Below, piece by piece: positions 1 through 9,249 of a stretch of 64,000 nucleotides of DNA (positions are counted from its first letter, which is position 1; each line of letters begins with the position of its first letter). Both the position numbers and the translations under genes were made by a program. The DNA is from Kappaphycus alvarezii (taxonomy: Eukaryota > Rhodophyta > Florideophyceae > Gigartinales > Solieriaceae), in assembly GCA_002205965.3 (NCBI GenBank), contig NADL03000696.1, positions 839,501 through 903,500 of the forward strand. Direction: 5' to 3'. A model generated the notes under the pieces. It worked only from the letters and a program-made list of their open reading frames with translations. It did no database searches and was not told the origin of the DNA.

Positions 1-794
1 TCCATCCCCCTCCCCTTATCCCACCTCTCTCTCCCTATCTCACCCACCGCTTATCACTTTCTCTCACCTCGTCCAGTAACGCACGCACCTTCCATCTACT
101 TCCATCTTTCATCCCAATCGATTTTCCCTCACTACTCTCATCAAACACCGCACCTTTTTCCAACCGCCCTTCCCCATCCACCCCCACCCACTACCTACCA
201 ACACTTCCGAATCCTCTCAACTTCTGCTCTCCACACTTTCTGCACCATTCCCCCCATGCTTCCATCTACTCCCTCAGTTTTATGAATCCACCCTCTCATG
301 CCACCCAACCCTCCATCTCACATCAGCCCCCGAAATTCGAACTCACGCCTCTCGACCATCGCACTCACCAATCTGATCACCACCAGCCTCTTCGCGAACC
401 CCACCCCATCGACTCAAACTCCCCCAACCACTCCTACCAACACGCCCAACCCCGCCATATTCCCCGTACATCCCATCCTCCCGCCTTCCTCTCAACCCAT
501 CTTTCCCTATGAAGTCCTCAGTGCTTCATCAGCAGCATCTCCAACCTCCCCTCACTCCACCCCTCTCTCCACCATACCGTCTTACCAGACCAACAACACC
601 CCTTCCTCCATTTCTTTCCAACACGCTGCTGACCATTCCTCTCATCCCGCCCAGCATTCGTCCTCCTACCCTCCAAACTCCCTCTCCAATCCTGTCAGTG
701 GTCATCTCCCAAGCCCCCCACTCATCATTCCCACACACCTCATCACTCCACGCAACGCCTTCCACAAGCCCACCAGCAGGACACTCACCCCAAA
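1..794 (+). other. C/T/A-rich, G-poor stretch with overlapping open frames
   Basis: The plus strand is almost devoid of G for its first 1.1 kb and consists of runs of CCT, CCA and CAC. All three forward frames stay open for long distances because stop codons are rare in such sequence, giving Pro/Ser/His/Gln-rich translations (positions 282-512, 298-1272 and 509-1072). The 282-512 frame is the same frame as the bHLH gene that starts at 795, but stops lie between them. This stretch may be the 5' part of that gene (a low-complexity N-terminus with an intron or frame error) or its long leader. Nothing here can be assigned a function. Confidence 0.5.
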
Positions 795-1796
795 ATGCAT
801 CCCCCCCAACATCATCCTATGCGCCCAACCAGCTACTCCCCTCAACATCGCTCTGCCCAACCTCTCGTCCCAAACTCAAAGCAATCCGACCATCTACATT
901 CCACATCCACACCGGCTCTCCTCCCGCAGATCCCAAAGGTCCAACCTCATCTGCACCCTGGCCCGTCCCAGTCCCAAATCCCAACAAATCGCTTCCAGCA
1001 AGTCACTCCTCCTCAGCTCGCCTCTCATTTGCCCAACGTTCGAGTCCCGCAGAAGAACGAGACGATTCCTAGTATGCCCCTCCCCATGCATCCGGACCCC
1101 ATTCAAACGTTCCAACCATCCCAGGAATCCGCCCCCGACCCCGATCGTGGCTTTTTTGGAAAGGCCGGATTTTTTGACGAGTTGCCGCAAGACGAGAATC
1201 CTGCCGCTGTTGGCCTCCCGCCACCACATCCAAACCAAGAGGGAGAGGGAGGACACACCCTGGCAGGAGTAGACAGCATCACAGGACCATTGGGCATGCC
1301 AAATGTCGCAAGCATTTCAAATCTCGCCCTACCTGGCATAGCAGGTTCCGGTGGCGGAGGCAACGCTAGCGTCCAAGGTTCCATTCACGCCTTTGCAGGT
1401 GGTGCCGGTGTCGGCAACGCCGCCATAGAAGGCGGTGCCAGCGAGATTGCAGAGGCCCTTGCCGCAGAGCGGAAAGTAGGCGTGGTTGCAGGGAATCCCG
1501 GAGTTGGAGTGCAGAGGCGGATGAGAGCTATGCCAAGGAGTCGCACTCAGCAGATGACAGAATCACAAAGGAAGCAGAGGCACAATGAACACACGCGTGC
1601 CAGTCGTTCGAGGATTGACAAAGGCTTGGAGCGCCTGAAGAACACCATTCGTAAAGTGCAACCTGATCAAAAGGTGACAAAGAAGGCTGACGTATTGCAG
1701 GTTGCCGTCAAGTTGCTGAAGGAGGGATACCGACTTCCAGCCACAGAGTCAGATGAGGAGAGAGAGGAGCCGCCAGATTCGGCTCTATCTGTATAG
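795..1796 (+). CDS. bHLH-like DNA-binding protein with atypical basic region
   Basis: The frame encodes 333 residues. Residues 1-130 are Pro/Gln/His-rich and look disordered; about 189-222 is a Gly/Ala-rich linker; about 256-314 is a basic helix-loop-helix domain: a basic stretch, helix 1 (RIDKGLERLKNTI), a short loop with QPDQKVTK, and helix 2 (ADVLQVAVKLLKEGY). An acidic tail follows. bHLH proteins act as nuclear dimers on E-box DNA. Aligned to the usual HNxxERxRRxRI pattern, His263, Asn264, Arg268 and Arg271 are kept, but the E-box-reading glutamate is Thr267 and one arginine is Ser270. DNA recognition may therefore be altered, or the protein may be a non-canonical partner. The 795 ATG is the first in this frame after upstream stops, but compositional continuity upstream makes a longer N-terminus possible. 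No intron is visible within the frame. Confidence 0.72.
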   Translation: MHPPQHHPMRPTSYSPQHRSAQPLVPNSKQSDHLHSTSTPALLPQIPKVQPHLHPGPSQSQIPTNRFQQVTPPQLASHLPNVRVPQKNETIPSMPLPMHPDPIQTFQPSQESAPDPDRGFFGKAGFFDELPQDENPAAVGLPPPHPNQEGEGGHTLAGVDSITGPLGMPNVASISNLALPGIAGSGGGGNASVQGSIHAFAGGAGVGNAAIEGGASEIAEALAAERKVGVVAGNPGVGVQRRMRAMPRSRTQQMTESQRKQRHNEHTRASRSRIDKGLERLKNTIRKVQPDQKVTKKADVLQVAVKLLKEGYRLPATESDEEREEPPDSALSV

Positions 1797-2999
1797 AGTT
1801 GAAGCGTGATGATCATGTGGGGATACCCGGCGGGTCAAGGTGGGACGGAATCGTTTTGGCCATTGCGGCAGTCGCATTGATTGTCTGTTCTATATATTTT
1901 AGGTTTTGAATTCGTTTGATTACCGTAGAGGATGTCTATCAGCAGCGGTAAGAACCTACGTACACGTTAAAAATAGGGGAAGGGATTTCGAAGAGTCGAT
2001 TTGGATGAAAGCAAAGGCTGCAACCCTGCGATTAGTGTAGTGGGTGAAACATCTACGGGAGTGATGAGCACTGAGCGGTGGGGAGCCGCTGCGAAGGGGG
2101 AATGTGATTTGACATTTTGTTGCAAGAAAGGTTGTGCGCTTTGTTCTAGTAAAAGAAGTGAACCTGTGCACTCGTTTGTAATGAGCGCAAGAGAATAGGA
2201 GGAATGTAAAGCGGCGAGCAGTGCGACGAAACGTCCATTGTCGCTCTTGACCTGGAGGTCGACGAGTGGTGCTGTACAAAAGATTTGAGTCGCTTTGGAA
2301 GGAGATTTGAAAGCAGGGTATTTGGAATGTCCCAAGACCCCTTATGGCAGATCTAAATGGGTCCTGCTGGGCATGGGAGCATACGCATGATTTAAGTGGT
2401 GGTAACCAACAACGCGTTGTAAGGCAAAATGTAGAGGTAGTCACGGCTTAAACGACACAAGACCATTTAATTTTGAATTCACCGACAAGAAAAGGTACTA
2501 GTCCTTTAGAATACGCTCATGTCTATGCTCTCACGGCATGGGACATTTACGAAGGCGGTCACGGGTTTCGAGAGGACATGCGCTCAAGAGGCGTAGGAGC
2601 CGGTTGGTCTTTTGTGGAGTCTGATTCCTGGCAGTGCACTGAAAACGCGATACTGACTTGCCATGGTCGCAGGTCGCCAATGTCGAGTCTGTTTAGAGGG
2701 GCAGAGAGGGAAGGTAATGCTCTTGATTTGTCTTGTCCTGCTTTGGATGCTTGAGCAGCGACAACATTACAGGCTCAAGAGTCGAGGATATTTGTGTGCC
2801 TCAAACTGAACGACCAAAGAGCCTACTCTTGCAATCGGTTTCAAGACCGACACTCATGCAAAAACTCGAGGGTACGGAGGCTGGCCCTGTTTCTTACACG
2901 TGGCCAGTAGGTTGCAGATGTGGATTGCTTTTTTTTTCTTTTTTTTGTGATAACAAGAAGAGGTCGTAACGGATTTTAATAGGTTGTAATACTCTAGTT
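1797..2999. other. Intergenic; no supported gene
   Basis: Only short open frames occur here (for example 2473-2754 plus and 1956-2444 minus). None shows a domain, a compositional signature or a neighbour relationship that would support coding. The first part is presumably the 3' untranslated region of the bHLH gene. A T-rich tract lies at 2930-2947. Confidence 0.4.
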
Positions 3000-3029
3000 T
3001 TGTTAATGCCCTTAGTTTGAATTGCAATA

Positions 3030-3830
3030 ATAGTAATTAATGATGTACAGAACTGTACAGTAAAGTACTGCAATATGCTGCCTGCATTTTGAGTGCTTGA
3101 ACAACATATTTGCGACTCATGCTCTCAAATATACGGCACCGTATGGATAGCCCAAACTTGACAAAACTCCAGTACAGAACACAAACTTGAATCAGATAGC
3201 CTCATTGAAGTACTGTTACGGCGTAATTCTTGTCCGATGGGATTGGGCCGCGCCAACTGGGGGTCGATGACAAACCAATTTTCGCAGTACAGTACATACT
3301 GTACAGTAAAGCGTTGGGGCTGCATTACAATATTCGTATTGAAGCTAAATTAGCACCATTCCCACATACATGGGCAGAAACTTCCACCATTTGCAAGATT
3401 TCATGTGCAAGTTCTGAAGGACCTCAATTGCGATCCCTCAAAAGTGGGTACATCTCGCAACTTCAAAGATTTTAGTTTCTCAAACACGCTATTATCTTGC
3501 ACATGAAAAGACTTTGTTCCTGGGACCAGCACCACCCATAGTGCGGTGCTGTGCTGTACTGTTCTGTGCTGTGCATACAGTACTGTATACGGTAAAGAAT
3601 TAGTGTGCAGTACAGTATACCGGCTCCATATAATACACACTGTACAGTACCGTACTGTAGAATCGACTCCTCGGACTGCAAATGTACTGTACAGTACTGT
3701 GCCCTTTAAAGGCTAACCAGAACAATCGCGCATGGCAGCATGCGGTCCCAGCTACGACCGCACGGTACTGTACAGTGCCGTACAGTGGGTCTCTCAAATG
3801 GTGACTAAACATGCAATTCCATGGTAACAT
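3030..3830. repeat. Cluster of GTAC-centred short palindromes
   Basis: The units CTGTACAG, CAGTACTG and TACAGTAC recur many times, for example around 3045-3065, 3285-3305, 3545-3600, 3640-3700 and 3765-3790. They are self-complementary, so they read the same on both strands. Similar clusters occur at 16355-16440, 58270-58305, 60280-60480 and 61735-61840, always in the balanced-composition DNA. No coding sequence is supported here; the open frames on both strands are by-products of the repeats. Confidence 0.7.
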
Positions 3831-3989
3831 TCAAACGTGTAAGACAAAACTACAGTATTTGCCTTACTGTCAAGTATGGGCGTAAAATCAGTCCATAAGT
3901 TAGTTTTTCAAAAGTTTTCGTGACATTTATTGGAAATCCTAATGTAAGCGCATTACAGTAACTCACAAATTCAAAACGAGGCCACGGGG

Positions 3990-4110
3990 GCCACGGGGGG
4001 GAAATGTGGGGTGATTTAACATTTGAAAGATATGGTCGGTTGTGGCCCGGAATATCTTAAAAGGGTGACCACTCTAGTACCTCTTAAAATTCCCTAAAAA
4101 GCCGGCTGAA
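3990..4110 (+). repeat. Divergent partial copy of a dispersed repeat
   Basis: The stretch with GGTGATTTAACATTTGAAAG followed by ATATGGTCGGTTGTGG resembles the better-preserved repeat at 4376-4508. A second weak partial copy (GGTGATTTAATATTTGAAAA) lies near 4168-4205. They share a G-run, a T-rich stretch and the GGTCGGTT motif. Confidence 0.4.
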
Positions 4111-4375
4111 GGCCGAAACTACACAGTGATGTTACGTGGCGTGCGACTGAACTTGAGCCAAAAGGTGTGGTAAATGTGGGTGATTTAATATTTGAAAAAT
4201 ATGAGCCAAAAGTGATGAAGCTGAAGGGAATTTTTGGGTAATTTACAGTATTTTTGGAAAGTAAAGTCATTTCCTGAAGAGAGGCAACAGGTACCGTATG
4301 TTCCATTTAGGGATTGAGGTGAGTGGGTGTGAGCATACAGATTGCGAGGTTAGCAGGGTGGCTGCGTCACCCTGA

Positions 4376-4508
4376 AGGGGGAATTTTTGGGTTATTTTAA
4401 ATGCATGGAAGATGTGGTCGGTTATATCCACGAGGCTAATACGTTATGCGGGATAAGTCCTTGCTGATAGGTAACACTACAGTAAATGACCTTGCTTACA
4501 GGTCCGGC
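4376..4508 (+). repeat. Dispersed repeat family, copy A
   Basis: This stretch of about 133 bp starts with a G-run, continues AATTTTTGGGTTATTTTAAA, then has GTCGGTTATATCCACG, GTTATGCGGGATAAGTC and TGATAGGTAACACTA. It is closely similar by eye to the reverse complement of 13967-14104 and, for about 105 bp, to the reverse complement of 17747-17852. No coding capacity is seen. It could be a solo LTR fragment, a MITE or a SINE-like unit; the ends cannot be fixed from three copies. Confidence 0.65.
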
Positions 4509-4975
4509 TCAATACAATACAATCACCCTGAAGTGAAGGGTGGAAAATTGGGGTGTTCTTGTGGTACCGTAATGGCAGGGGAGGAGAGTAATTAGTATCC
4601 TGTGCGTAGTGCTTGTGGCAGTGGCAGGGAAAGGACTCGTGGAGGCAAGTAAAGGATAAGGGCAATAGCACGTTGGAAGGGCACGAAAGTACCCGCTCGG
4701 CCAAGAGTCTGTCCCCCTCTCTCCCTCGGGAAGGCCAACCAGTAGTTTACTCCTTGCATGTACTGTACAATTCTCCTCCAACGACACGCAGCGTTGATGG
4801 TCACCTCCAACGCAGCCTGCTTGTCAACCGGTCTACCAGCTACTTTCTAGTCGGTACACATGCTCAAGCACTTGCAATATAGGTCCTGCCGATGGTTTCA
4901 TTATAGGTACAGAGGACTCCCAACCTTTCCATTTCTCACAGTAAACCAAGTCAATTACACGTACGCGGTAAACCC

Positions 4976-6685
4976 GGGTCATCTGTGATGTGGGGATGAT
5001 ATGCTCCGGAGCGTGGTAGGCGTGCAGCAAGGGGATCCCCTGGGTCCACTTTTATTCTCCCTTGTGCTGCAAAAAGTGACGCGGGAACTGAAAACCCGCC
5101 TGGAAAATGTGGGCGACACCACAGGCAGGCCTTCTGCACTCCTTCAGCTGCGGTACTTGGACGATGGGTACATAGTGGGCACCCACGAAGCCATTCGAAC
5201 GGCACTGGAGTTCCTCTCTTCCATGGAGGTGCGCGCTTTGGGTTTGCACCTCCGCATGGATAAGTGTGCCGTCTGGTGGCCAACCGCTCCCCCCCGTCTG
5301 TTCTGCAGTCCTTCCCAGCCGACCTTCGGCAGGACTATAGTGAAGGGACACAAGTGCTCCGCGCCCCAATCGGATCGCACCTATTCGTGGAGCGGGAGTT
5401 CTCAAAGCATGTCGCTTCGCTGAAGCCTCTCCTCAGCGCTTTGGTAACCCTGGAGGATACTCAAGTAGCTCTCCATCTACTACGGACCTGCTTCGGCGTA
5501 TGTCGCATTAACTACCTCCTACGTGTAGTTCCCCTCATTCCACTGCTAAATGGGCTGCGGAATCCTATTCCGCTGTTGAGGCTACACTGCGGGGGTTGAT
5601 GGGCGGGGTTCTGGACAGCAATACTTTTCGGGAATTGCAACTCCCTGTGGCGCCCTTCGGCCCCCTCAAGCCAACTTTTGGCATTGGGCTTCGCTCTGCG
5701 AAGCTCAGTGCGGCGGCTGCGTTCCTTTCCTCCGTGTCCCTCACGCGTGCCCTTTGCTCCACCCTTCTGGCTGTGCTACCGAACACTGCTCTTCATTCAT
5801 ACAAATCCGCAGTTCAGGCGCACGACGACTGGAAGACTCAAGTGGCACACGAGAAGGTGGTCCATTTCACGGCTATCGACTCAGTGCAGAGGTTTGGGCA
5901 GGGGCAACTCGTCCGCCAGTTGAGGAAGAGGCCTTTGATGACATGCCGAAGGGAGATGAGAGGACTGTTGCATTCCGAGCCTCGTTGTCAGTGGAGGGTT
6001 GCAAGGACTGGCTGTCATGCCAACCGGCTCCGGGGTTGGGTACCTACATCCCGGACCGCAATTACAAGACGTGGTTGCAGTTCTATTGCAGGGTGCAACT
6101 GTTTCCTCCAGCTTCGAAATGCCACAAAGGGGATGCACGACCCTCATGGATCAGTATGGTGACCACGCGCTGTGCTGTGCCTATGGATCCACACGCGGGT
6201 GGCGGCATGACTCGCAGATACGTTTGTTTGCTGCAGATCTCTCCAAAGCTGGCCGACACCCTGTCCTCGAGCCGCCACAACCCGGCCATGCAGTTCGCCC
6301 GGACATCAAGGCGCTTGGAGAGAACGGGGGCACGGACTATTATGACTTAACCGTTATCCATCCCCTGACCCCCGCCCGCCTTCCCTCCCTGGCGCGATGC
6401 CCACTCAAGCCCCTTAACCATGCTCGCCTGGGCAAGGACACTCGCTTTGCCGAGTTAATACGTTCCAAGGGTCCTGGGCATCTCTTCATTGCCCTTCCAC
6501 TCTCCACGTTGGAGGGCTGGCACCCTTCCGCTCGGGACTTCGCCAACCGGGTTGCGACTGTTATTGCCGCACGGGCAGCCATTCCGATTGCTGATGCGCA
6601 GCGAACATTGTTCGCTCGTCACACGGCGAGTCTCGTCCAGAATAACGCCAGTTGTTTGTTGGAAGGAGTTTTGAGCGAGACTTAG
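4976..6685 (+). pseudogene. 5'-truncated non-LTR (LINE) retrotransposon: RT plus restriction-like endonuclease
   Basis: The frame opening near 5001 contains the conserved RT blocks GVQQGDPLGPLLFSLVLQ and RYLDDG, the latter the catalytic Y-x-D-D. Preceding RT motifs are missing, so the copy is 5' truncated, as is usual for LINEs. The protein continues across frame changes near 5300-5420, 5590 and 6000. The last part (5999-6685) has a Cys/His cluster (CTTLMDQYGDHALCC), then RHDSQIR, RPDIKAL and a DLTVIHPL strand. This order matches the zinc-binding and restriction-like (PD-D/E-x-K) endonuclease C-terminus of early-branching LINEs. It ends at a TAG at 6683. No poly-A tail or target duplication was recognised. 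Three frameshifts make it non-functional. Confidence 0.78.
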
Positions 6686-6734
6686 GCCGCAACTTGAAAT
6701 TGTGTATACAGTGTATTCCAGAGAACCTCCGTTC

Positions 6735-6814
6735 CGAGGGTATGTACAGTAAGTGGTTACCCTACTTACAGTAGTCCTAGTGTGCGATTGCTCTTAGCAG
6801 GAAAATTAAGTATA
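6735..6814 (+). repeat. ~110-bp tandem repeat, copy 1
   Basis: The unit runs from CGAGGGTATGTACAGTAAGT through GGTTACCCTACTTACAGTAG to CTCTTAGCAGGAAAATTA. It is repeated almost exactly 110 bp downstream. It begins shortly after the LINE stop codon and may be that element's 3' tail or an independent repeat. Confidence 0.85.
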
Positions 6815-6844
6815 CAGTAGATACTGAACGCATTAAACTTCTTT

Positions 6845-6924
6845 CGAGGGTATGTACAGTAAGTGGTTACCCTACTTACAGTAGGCCTAGTGTGCGATTG
6901 CTCTTAGCAGGAAAATTATGTATA
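6845..6924 (+). repeat. ~110-bp tandem repeat, copy 2
   Basis: This is nearly identical to 6735-6814, with GTAGGCCTAG in place of GTAGTCCTAG and few other changes. It is followed by a CCCAATTTA-rich spacer whose relative also follows the third copy near 13850-13885. Confidence 0.85.
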
Positions 6925-6997
6925 CCAACCAATTCAAGTAAACCCAGAACACCCATTCAAGTAAACCCAATTTAACCCAATCTGACTGAAGTGGTTA

Positions 6998-7377
6998 TGT
7001 TGGACAGTGTATACTGTACGAACGGTCTCGGCCAATCACAGGCCACGACATGTCTGAATTGGCAGATCCAATGATTTGTCCCCTAAGCAGCCAGGTGGCA
7101 GTCCTACTGTACTGTGCTCCCGGTAATACAGTGGCTATCGTCTAATGTATCTGCTATTCTATTGCTATCGAACGGCTATATAAGGAAGCCCTCACTGCCC
7201 GATCGGGGTGTGAGGAGAGGGCAGAGTTTTGGAGTCAGAGAGAAAAACCGACCGTTCTAGTGACCCTATCTACTAAACGACCAAATACGGGACTGCAACG
7301 GCATCCCGGGGGACCTTTGTACCCGTTCACGGTGCTTTCCTTTCCCGCTCCCCCTCGCTTACACCGCGCTTACTACA
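6998..7377 (+). repeat. copia-1 5' LTR
   Basis: The LTR begins TGTTGGACAGTG and ends CTTACTACA. It contains a TATATAA box at 7177-7183 embedded in GGCTATATAAGG, conserved in the other LTR, which is the likely transcription start region. It pairs with 13405-13785. Confidence 0.93.
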
Positions 7378-7391
7378 GTTATGGCCCAGGG
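7378..7391 (+). other. copia-1 primer-binding site (initiator tRNA-Met anticodon type)
   Basis: Immediately after the LTR comes GTTATGGCCCAGGG. GTTATGGGCCCAG is the complement of the anticodon loop and stem of eukaryotic initiator tRNA-Met. Drosophila copia is known to prime from this half-tRNA. The second element of this family has GTTATGGGTCCAGG at the equivalent place. Confidence 0.7.
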
Positions 7392-7418
7392 AAGGACTTC
7401 GAGAAAGGTTTTGGCATT

Positions 7419-8700
7419 ATGAAACCTCCGGTATTCGAGCCGGACCAAGACCTCCTATCGTGGAGAAAGAAAGTTGCAAGTTGGGTTGACTTAATCGTAA
7501 CCGCAGCCGAGAAGGGAGAAGACAAATTCTACAAAACGGTATTCCACACACTTGGACGTCACCTGTACGATCGAGGTCTTCGCCAAGCTCAGCAAAGTCT
7601 TGTAGATGAAGCGCAAGAGCAAAGAAAGATAGATTACAAGCAGGAAGACCAAGTCAAAGCTGTGCGATAGATCGTGGACTTGATTGCCCAAGATCCTCCC
7701 ATCTCCGTGGTTACTCGTCTCATTGATTCCTTCAATAAGGTGACTTCTTGCAAGCGCAAGAACAATGAAGACTTGAACCGTTATGTGTCTAGATTTCGCG
7801 GACTCGCCGCAGAGCACCTAATGAAAGCAGGCTCACCAGTCAATCTCAAATCGGAGAAGTACTGGCAATAACCCTGCTCAATAACGCCTCTCTCTCAGAA
7901 GCGTCCCTTACCAATGCCAAGCTCAGACTTATTGGAATGGCGGAGGAACGAAGCAAGGGAACGATACGCACTGCGAAAAAGTTCACGTTGACTTTGGATG
8001 AGGCACAGAAGATATCTTTGAGTACCAGAAGGCTTGCTGTTTCGATTGCAAGAGCCTCTGGGAGTTCCAGCCGTACGGGCAAACTCTCCATCAGGAAAGT
8101 GACGGGACGGTTCAATGATATGTGTCGAGATGCCAAGCCCATCTTCGATAATATTAAGAAACTAAATGGTACTCGAGATATAGCCAAATCCATTGCTTCC
8201 TCTGGTCGTCGTTCACCCTTAGTCTGGATGACGCGGTGGATGTACTCCGCTCTCTTGCTCAAACTACCAACAGAACTGAAGCCTCGGTAACAAAGGCTCA
8301 AATTGAGTCTGCAGTTGACCATAGAGTTAGAATTTTCTTTGGAGTCAAGAGAATGGTCAACGAGAGTCAAGGATCAGAAACCAGTCAAATCATCGCGCTT
8401 TCAACGGAAAGAAGCGGAAGACTTACGGCAACGACGGTGAAATTACAAATCGATCGGGATGGCAAGAGGAAGAAGTCAACAATGCTGGCGGAACTCGTCG
8501 GAGAAGCCTGCATGGACTGTGGAAGGAAGGACCACGCTCGAGGTGATTTGAAGTGCCAGCGTCCGAGCTATGCCACTTTGAAGATTCGAGAAGCAAAAGA
8601 TCGCCATGACGAAGATTCCGAAAGAAACAGAATACCTGAAAACTTCAATGGGTATTTTCGTCCGGGCTCCAAGCATTCCAAGGGCAAAGGAGCCTGGTAA
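7419..8700 (+). pseudogene. copia-1 gag (capsid/nucleocapsid) remnant
   Basis: The first ATG after the primer site that opens the gag frame is at 7419. The frame reads LLSWRKKVASWVDLI and LGRHLYDRGLRQAQQSLVDE, with a single in-frame TAG at 7668. A frame change follows near 7840, after which LAITLLNNASLSEASLTNAK continues. These blocks match the gag of the second family member (LGRNLYERGLAEAQ, LATTLRNNAALDEITLTN), which shows which frame is genuine. Near 8510-8560 a zinc knuckle of spacing C-x2-C-x4-H-x6-C (CMDCGRKDHARGDLKC) is present. Gag would package the element RNA. At least one stop and two frameshifts inactivate it. Confidence 0.82.
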
Positions 8701-8732
8701 GCGGAATCCCTACCAAGTCTGATCTGATACCC

Positions 8733-9089
8733 ATGCATAACGACCCGAATCCTATTTTGGACGAGGGTTGCCCCCGATCCGTCGGAGGAATTAAGTCAGC
8801 AGTAGCGCTGTCTTTAGCGATGGGCATCGAATTCAAGTTGGAGTCCTTAGATTGTGAGCCATTCTACCATGGTTATGGACAGAACTGCAGTGATGCAGAG
8901 CTCACATTCGGCATATGGAGACTACCTCTTGAAGATTTGAAAGGGAATAAAATCGTTATTCCGTTCTATATCACGAAAGGCGATGGTCCTCTTCTACTTG
9001 GAAATTGTGTATTGAGCAAATCGATGTGCTCAATTCGCATACACCTCGTGTTCTATTATACCTCCAGGTGTAATAGAAGGATCGGATAG
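8733..9089 (+). pseudogene. copia-1 aspartic protease region
   Basis: The frame contains ILDEGCPRSVGG, at the place of the D-T/S-G catalytic motif of retroviral-type aspartic proteases, followed by a hydrophobic block IVIPFYITKGDGPLLLGN typical of the flap and C-terminal half. The catalytic triplet reads D-E-G, and the homologous copia-2 site reads D-P-G. Either the family uses an altered motif or both copies have decayed. The frame ends at 9089 and pol continues in another frame. Confidence 0.6.
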
Positions 9090-9249
9090 CAAAATCGTGC
9101 TTCCGATCTATGTTACTGAAGGTAGAGAAACTCGAACTCATCTTCATGTTGTTATGAGCCAAATATCCAAGTTCCAAAGCTACCTTGCAACCCAGCGGGC
9201 TTTGCTTGGAACCAATGGAGACTCGCAGACGAAGGTAGCAAACAATCGC

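Noticed and set aside
529-765. Gly-rich minus-strand frame
   Set aside because: It is the mirror of the C-rich plus strand and has no independent coding signal.
1030-1060. TTCGAGTCCCGC as a tRNA T-arm
   Set aside because: No D-arm, anticodon arm or acceptor pairing around it; it lies in the bHLH reading frame.
1956-2444. 162-codon minus-strand frame after the bHLH gene
   Set aside because: Ser/Thr/Arg-rich text without domain or repeat structure, overlapped by a second open minus frame; likely untranslated region.
2473-2969. Two plus-strand frames of 93 and 78 codons
   Set aside because: No family features and mixed composition; the second is interrupted by a poly-T tract.
3125-3830. Several frames of 60-80 codons
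   Set aside because: Produced by the GTAC palindromes, which lack stop codons in some frames on both strands.
6920-6990. Interstitial telomere-like sequence (CCCAATTTA, TTTAACCC)
   Set aside because: The units are irregular and belong to the spacer of the ~110-bp repeat.
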